A stretch of DNA of 64,000 bases, taken from Mastigamoeba balamuthi (lineage: Eukaryota > Evosea > Mastigamoebida > Mastigamoebidae). The translations under genes were made by a program, and so were the position numbers. The notes under the pieces were generated by a model. That model worked only from the letters and a program-made list of their open reading frames with translations. It was not told where the DNA came from and did no database searches. The DNA lies in contig CACRSC010000002.1 in NCBI GenBank assembly GCA_902651635.1, forward strand, positions 280,542 through 344,541. Direction: 5' to 3'. The number at the start of each line of letters is the position of its first letter. The stretch's first letter is position 1. This document shows, piece by piece, positions 63,683 through 64,000 of this stretch.

Positions 63683-64000
63683 CCCAGGGAGCTTCAGAAC
63701 CAGGGGCGGAGCGACGGGGCTGCGGAGGCCTGCGCCTCGGCGGCGTGCAGGAGCAGCACGCGGGCCGAGGTCAGCTCGAGGGTGTGGCTGCTGGGCTCGG
63801 AGCGCCTGGCGTTGCCGAGGTAGTGCACGCGGAACTGGGCGGTGACGGACATGGAGCTCGAGCTGTCCTGGGCGGCCCTGAACACCTCGGGCGAGGCCGC
63901 GAACGTGAGCCTCACGCGCGAGGCGTCCCCCTGCGGCAGCACGCTGACGCGCCCCAGGGCCACCAGGTCGGCCTCGCCGGCGGCGCTGGCCACGGCCTCG
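63683..64000 (-). CDS. Second LamG-protein gene copy, partial (window edge)
   Basis: The last 106 codons and the stop of the gene at 58,115-60,214 are repeated here; over the visible 318 nt I find no difference, while the flank just 3' of the stop differs by indels and substitutions. The gene continues beyond the window. Confidence 0.85.

Overview
The window reads as nuclear DNA of a unicellular eukaryote. The supporting signs are short spliceosomal introns (about 40-300 nt), an AATAAA poly(A) signal, orthologues of proteasome beta-4, AP-3 delta, COMMD6, costars/ABRACL and a PH-5-phosphatase-C2 protein, plus LINE, Tc1/mariner, piggyBac-like and CACTA-like transposon remains. I cannot name the species. 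GC-rich Ala/Arg-rich genes and a bacterial-type glucokinase with introns would fit several protist lineages, but that is a guess.

There are two compartments. Positions 1 to about 42,300 are AT-richer, repeat-rich and almost wholly mobile-element derived. From left to right this part holds a piggyBac-like relic (0.3-1.9 kb), a broken LINE (2.0-3.5 kb, with reverse transcriptase at 5.9-6.2 kb), small nuclear-protein-like remnants (5.4-7.1 kb), and then a 19-kb mosaic (7.1-26.5 kb). The mosaic alternates blocks of a degenerate palindromic satellite with coding modules: a zinc-finger plus Tnp2/DUF4218-like transposase (14.5-17.2 kb), detached pieces of that transposase, and copies of an unrecognised multi-exon gene. 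That gene has five copies in the window; copy B at 12.0-13.3 kb has an open frame across six exons. About 800 apparently identical bases at 8.50-9.30 kb and 24.59-25.39 kb form a large inverted repeat around the middle of the mosaic. A second composite unit (26.77-40.84 kb) has inverted arms of about 0.85 kb. One arm is split by a 2,548-bp TIR element whose empty site survives in the other arm. Inside this unit lie a precisely bounded Tc1/mariner element (33,803-35,028), an intronless 202-aa HEPN-like protein gene (36,022-36,630) and gene-family copy E.

From about 42.5 kb to 60.2 kb the DNA is GC-rich and gene-dense: PSMB2, costars protein, inositol 5-phosphatase, a tail-anchored protein, COMMD6 and glucokinase on the minus strand; cytochrome b5 and AP-3 delta on the plus strand; then an unrecognised ORF and a secreted LamG-like protein on the minus strand. 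Exon sums keep frame for the costars, 5-phosphatase, glucokinase, cytochrome b5 and AP-3 delta models. The last 3.5 kb is intergenic and accessory sequence ending in a second copy of the LamG gene, cut by the window edge, whose visible coding end appears identical to the first copy.

The most informative signal is in the satellite blocks. Nearly all variation between units is at dinucleotides that read CG, TG or CA, the signature of 5-methylcytosine decay at CpG. The same kind of change also explains one broken splice donor and some premature stops in the element genes. The host genes remain CpG-rich. This suggests repeat-targeted DNA methylation in this organism.
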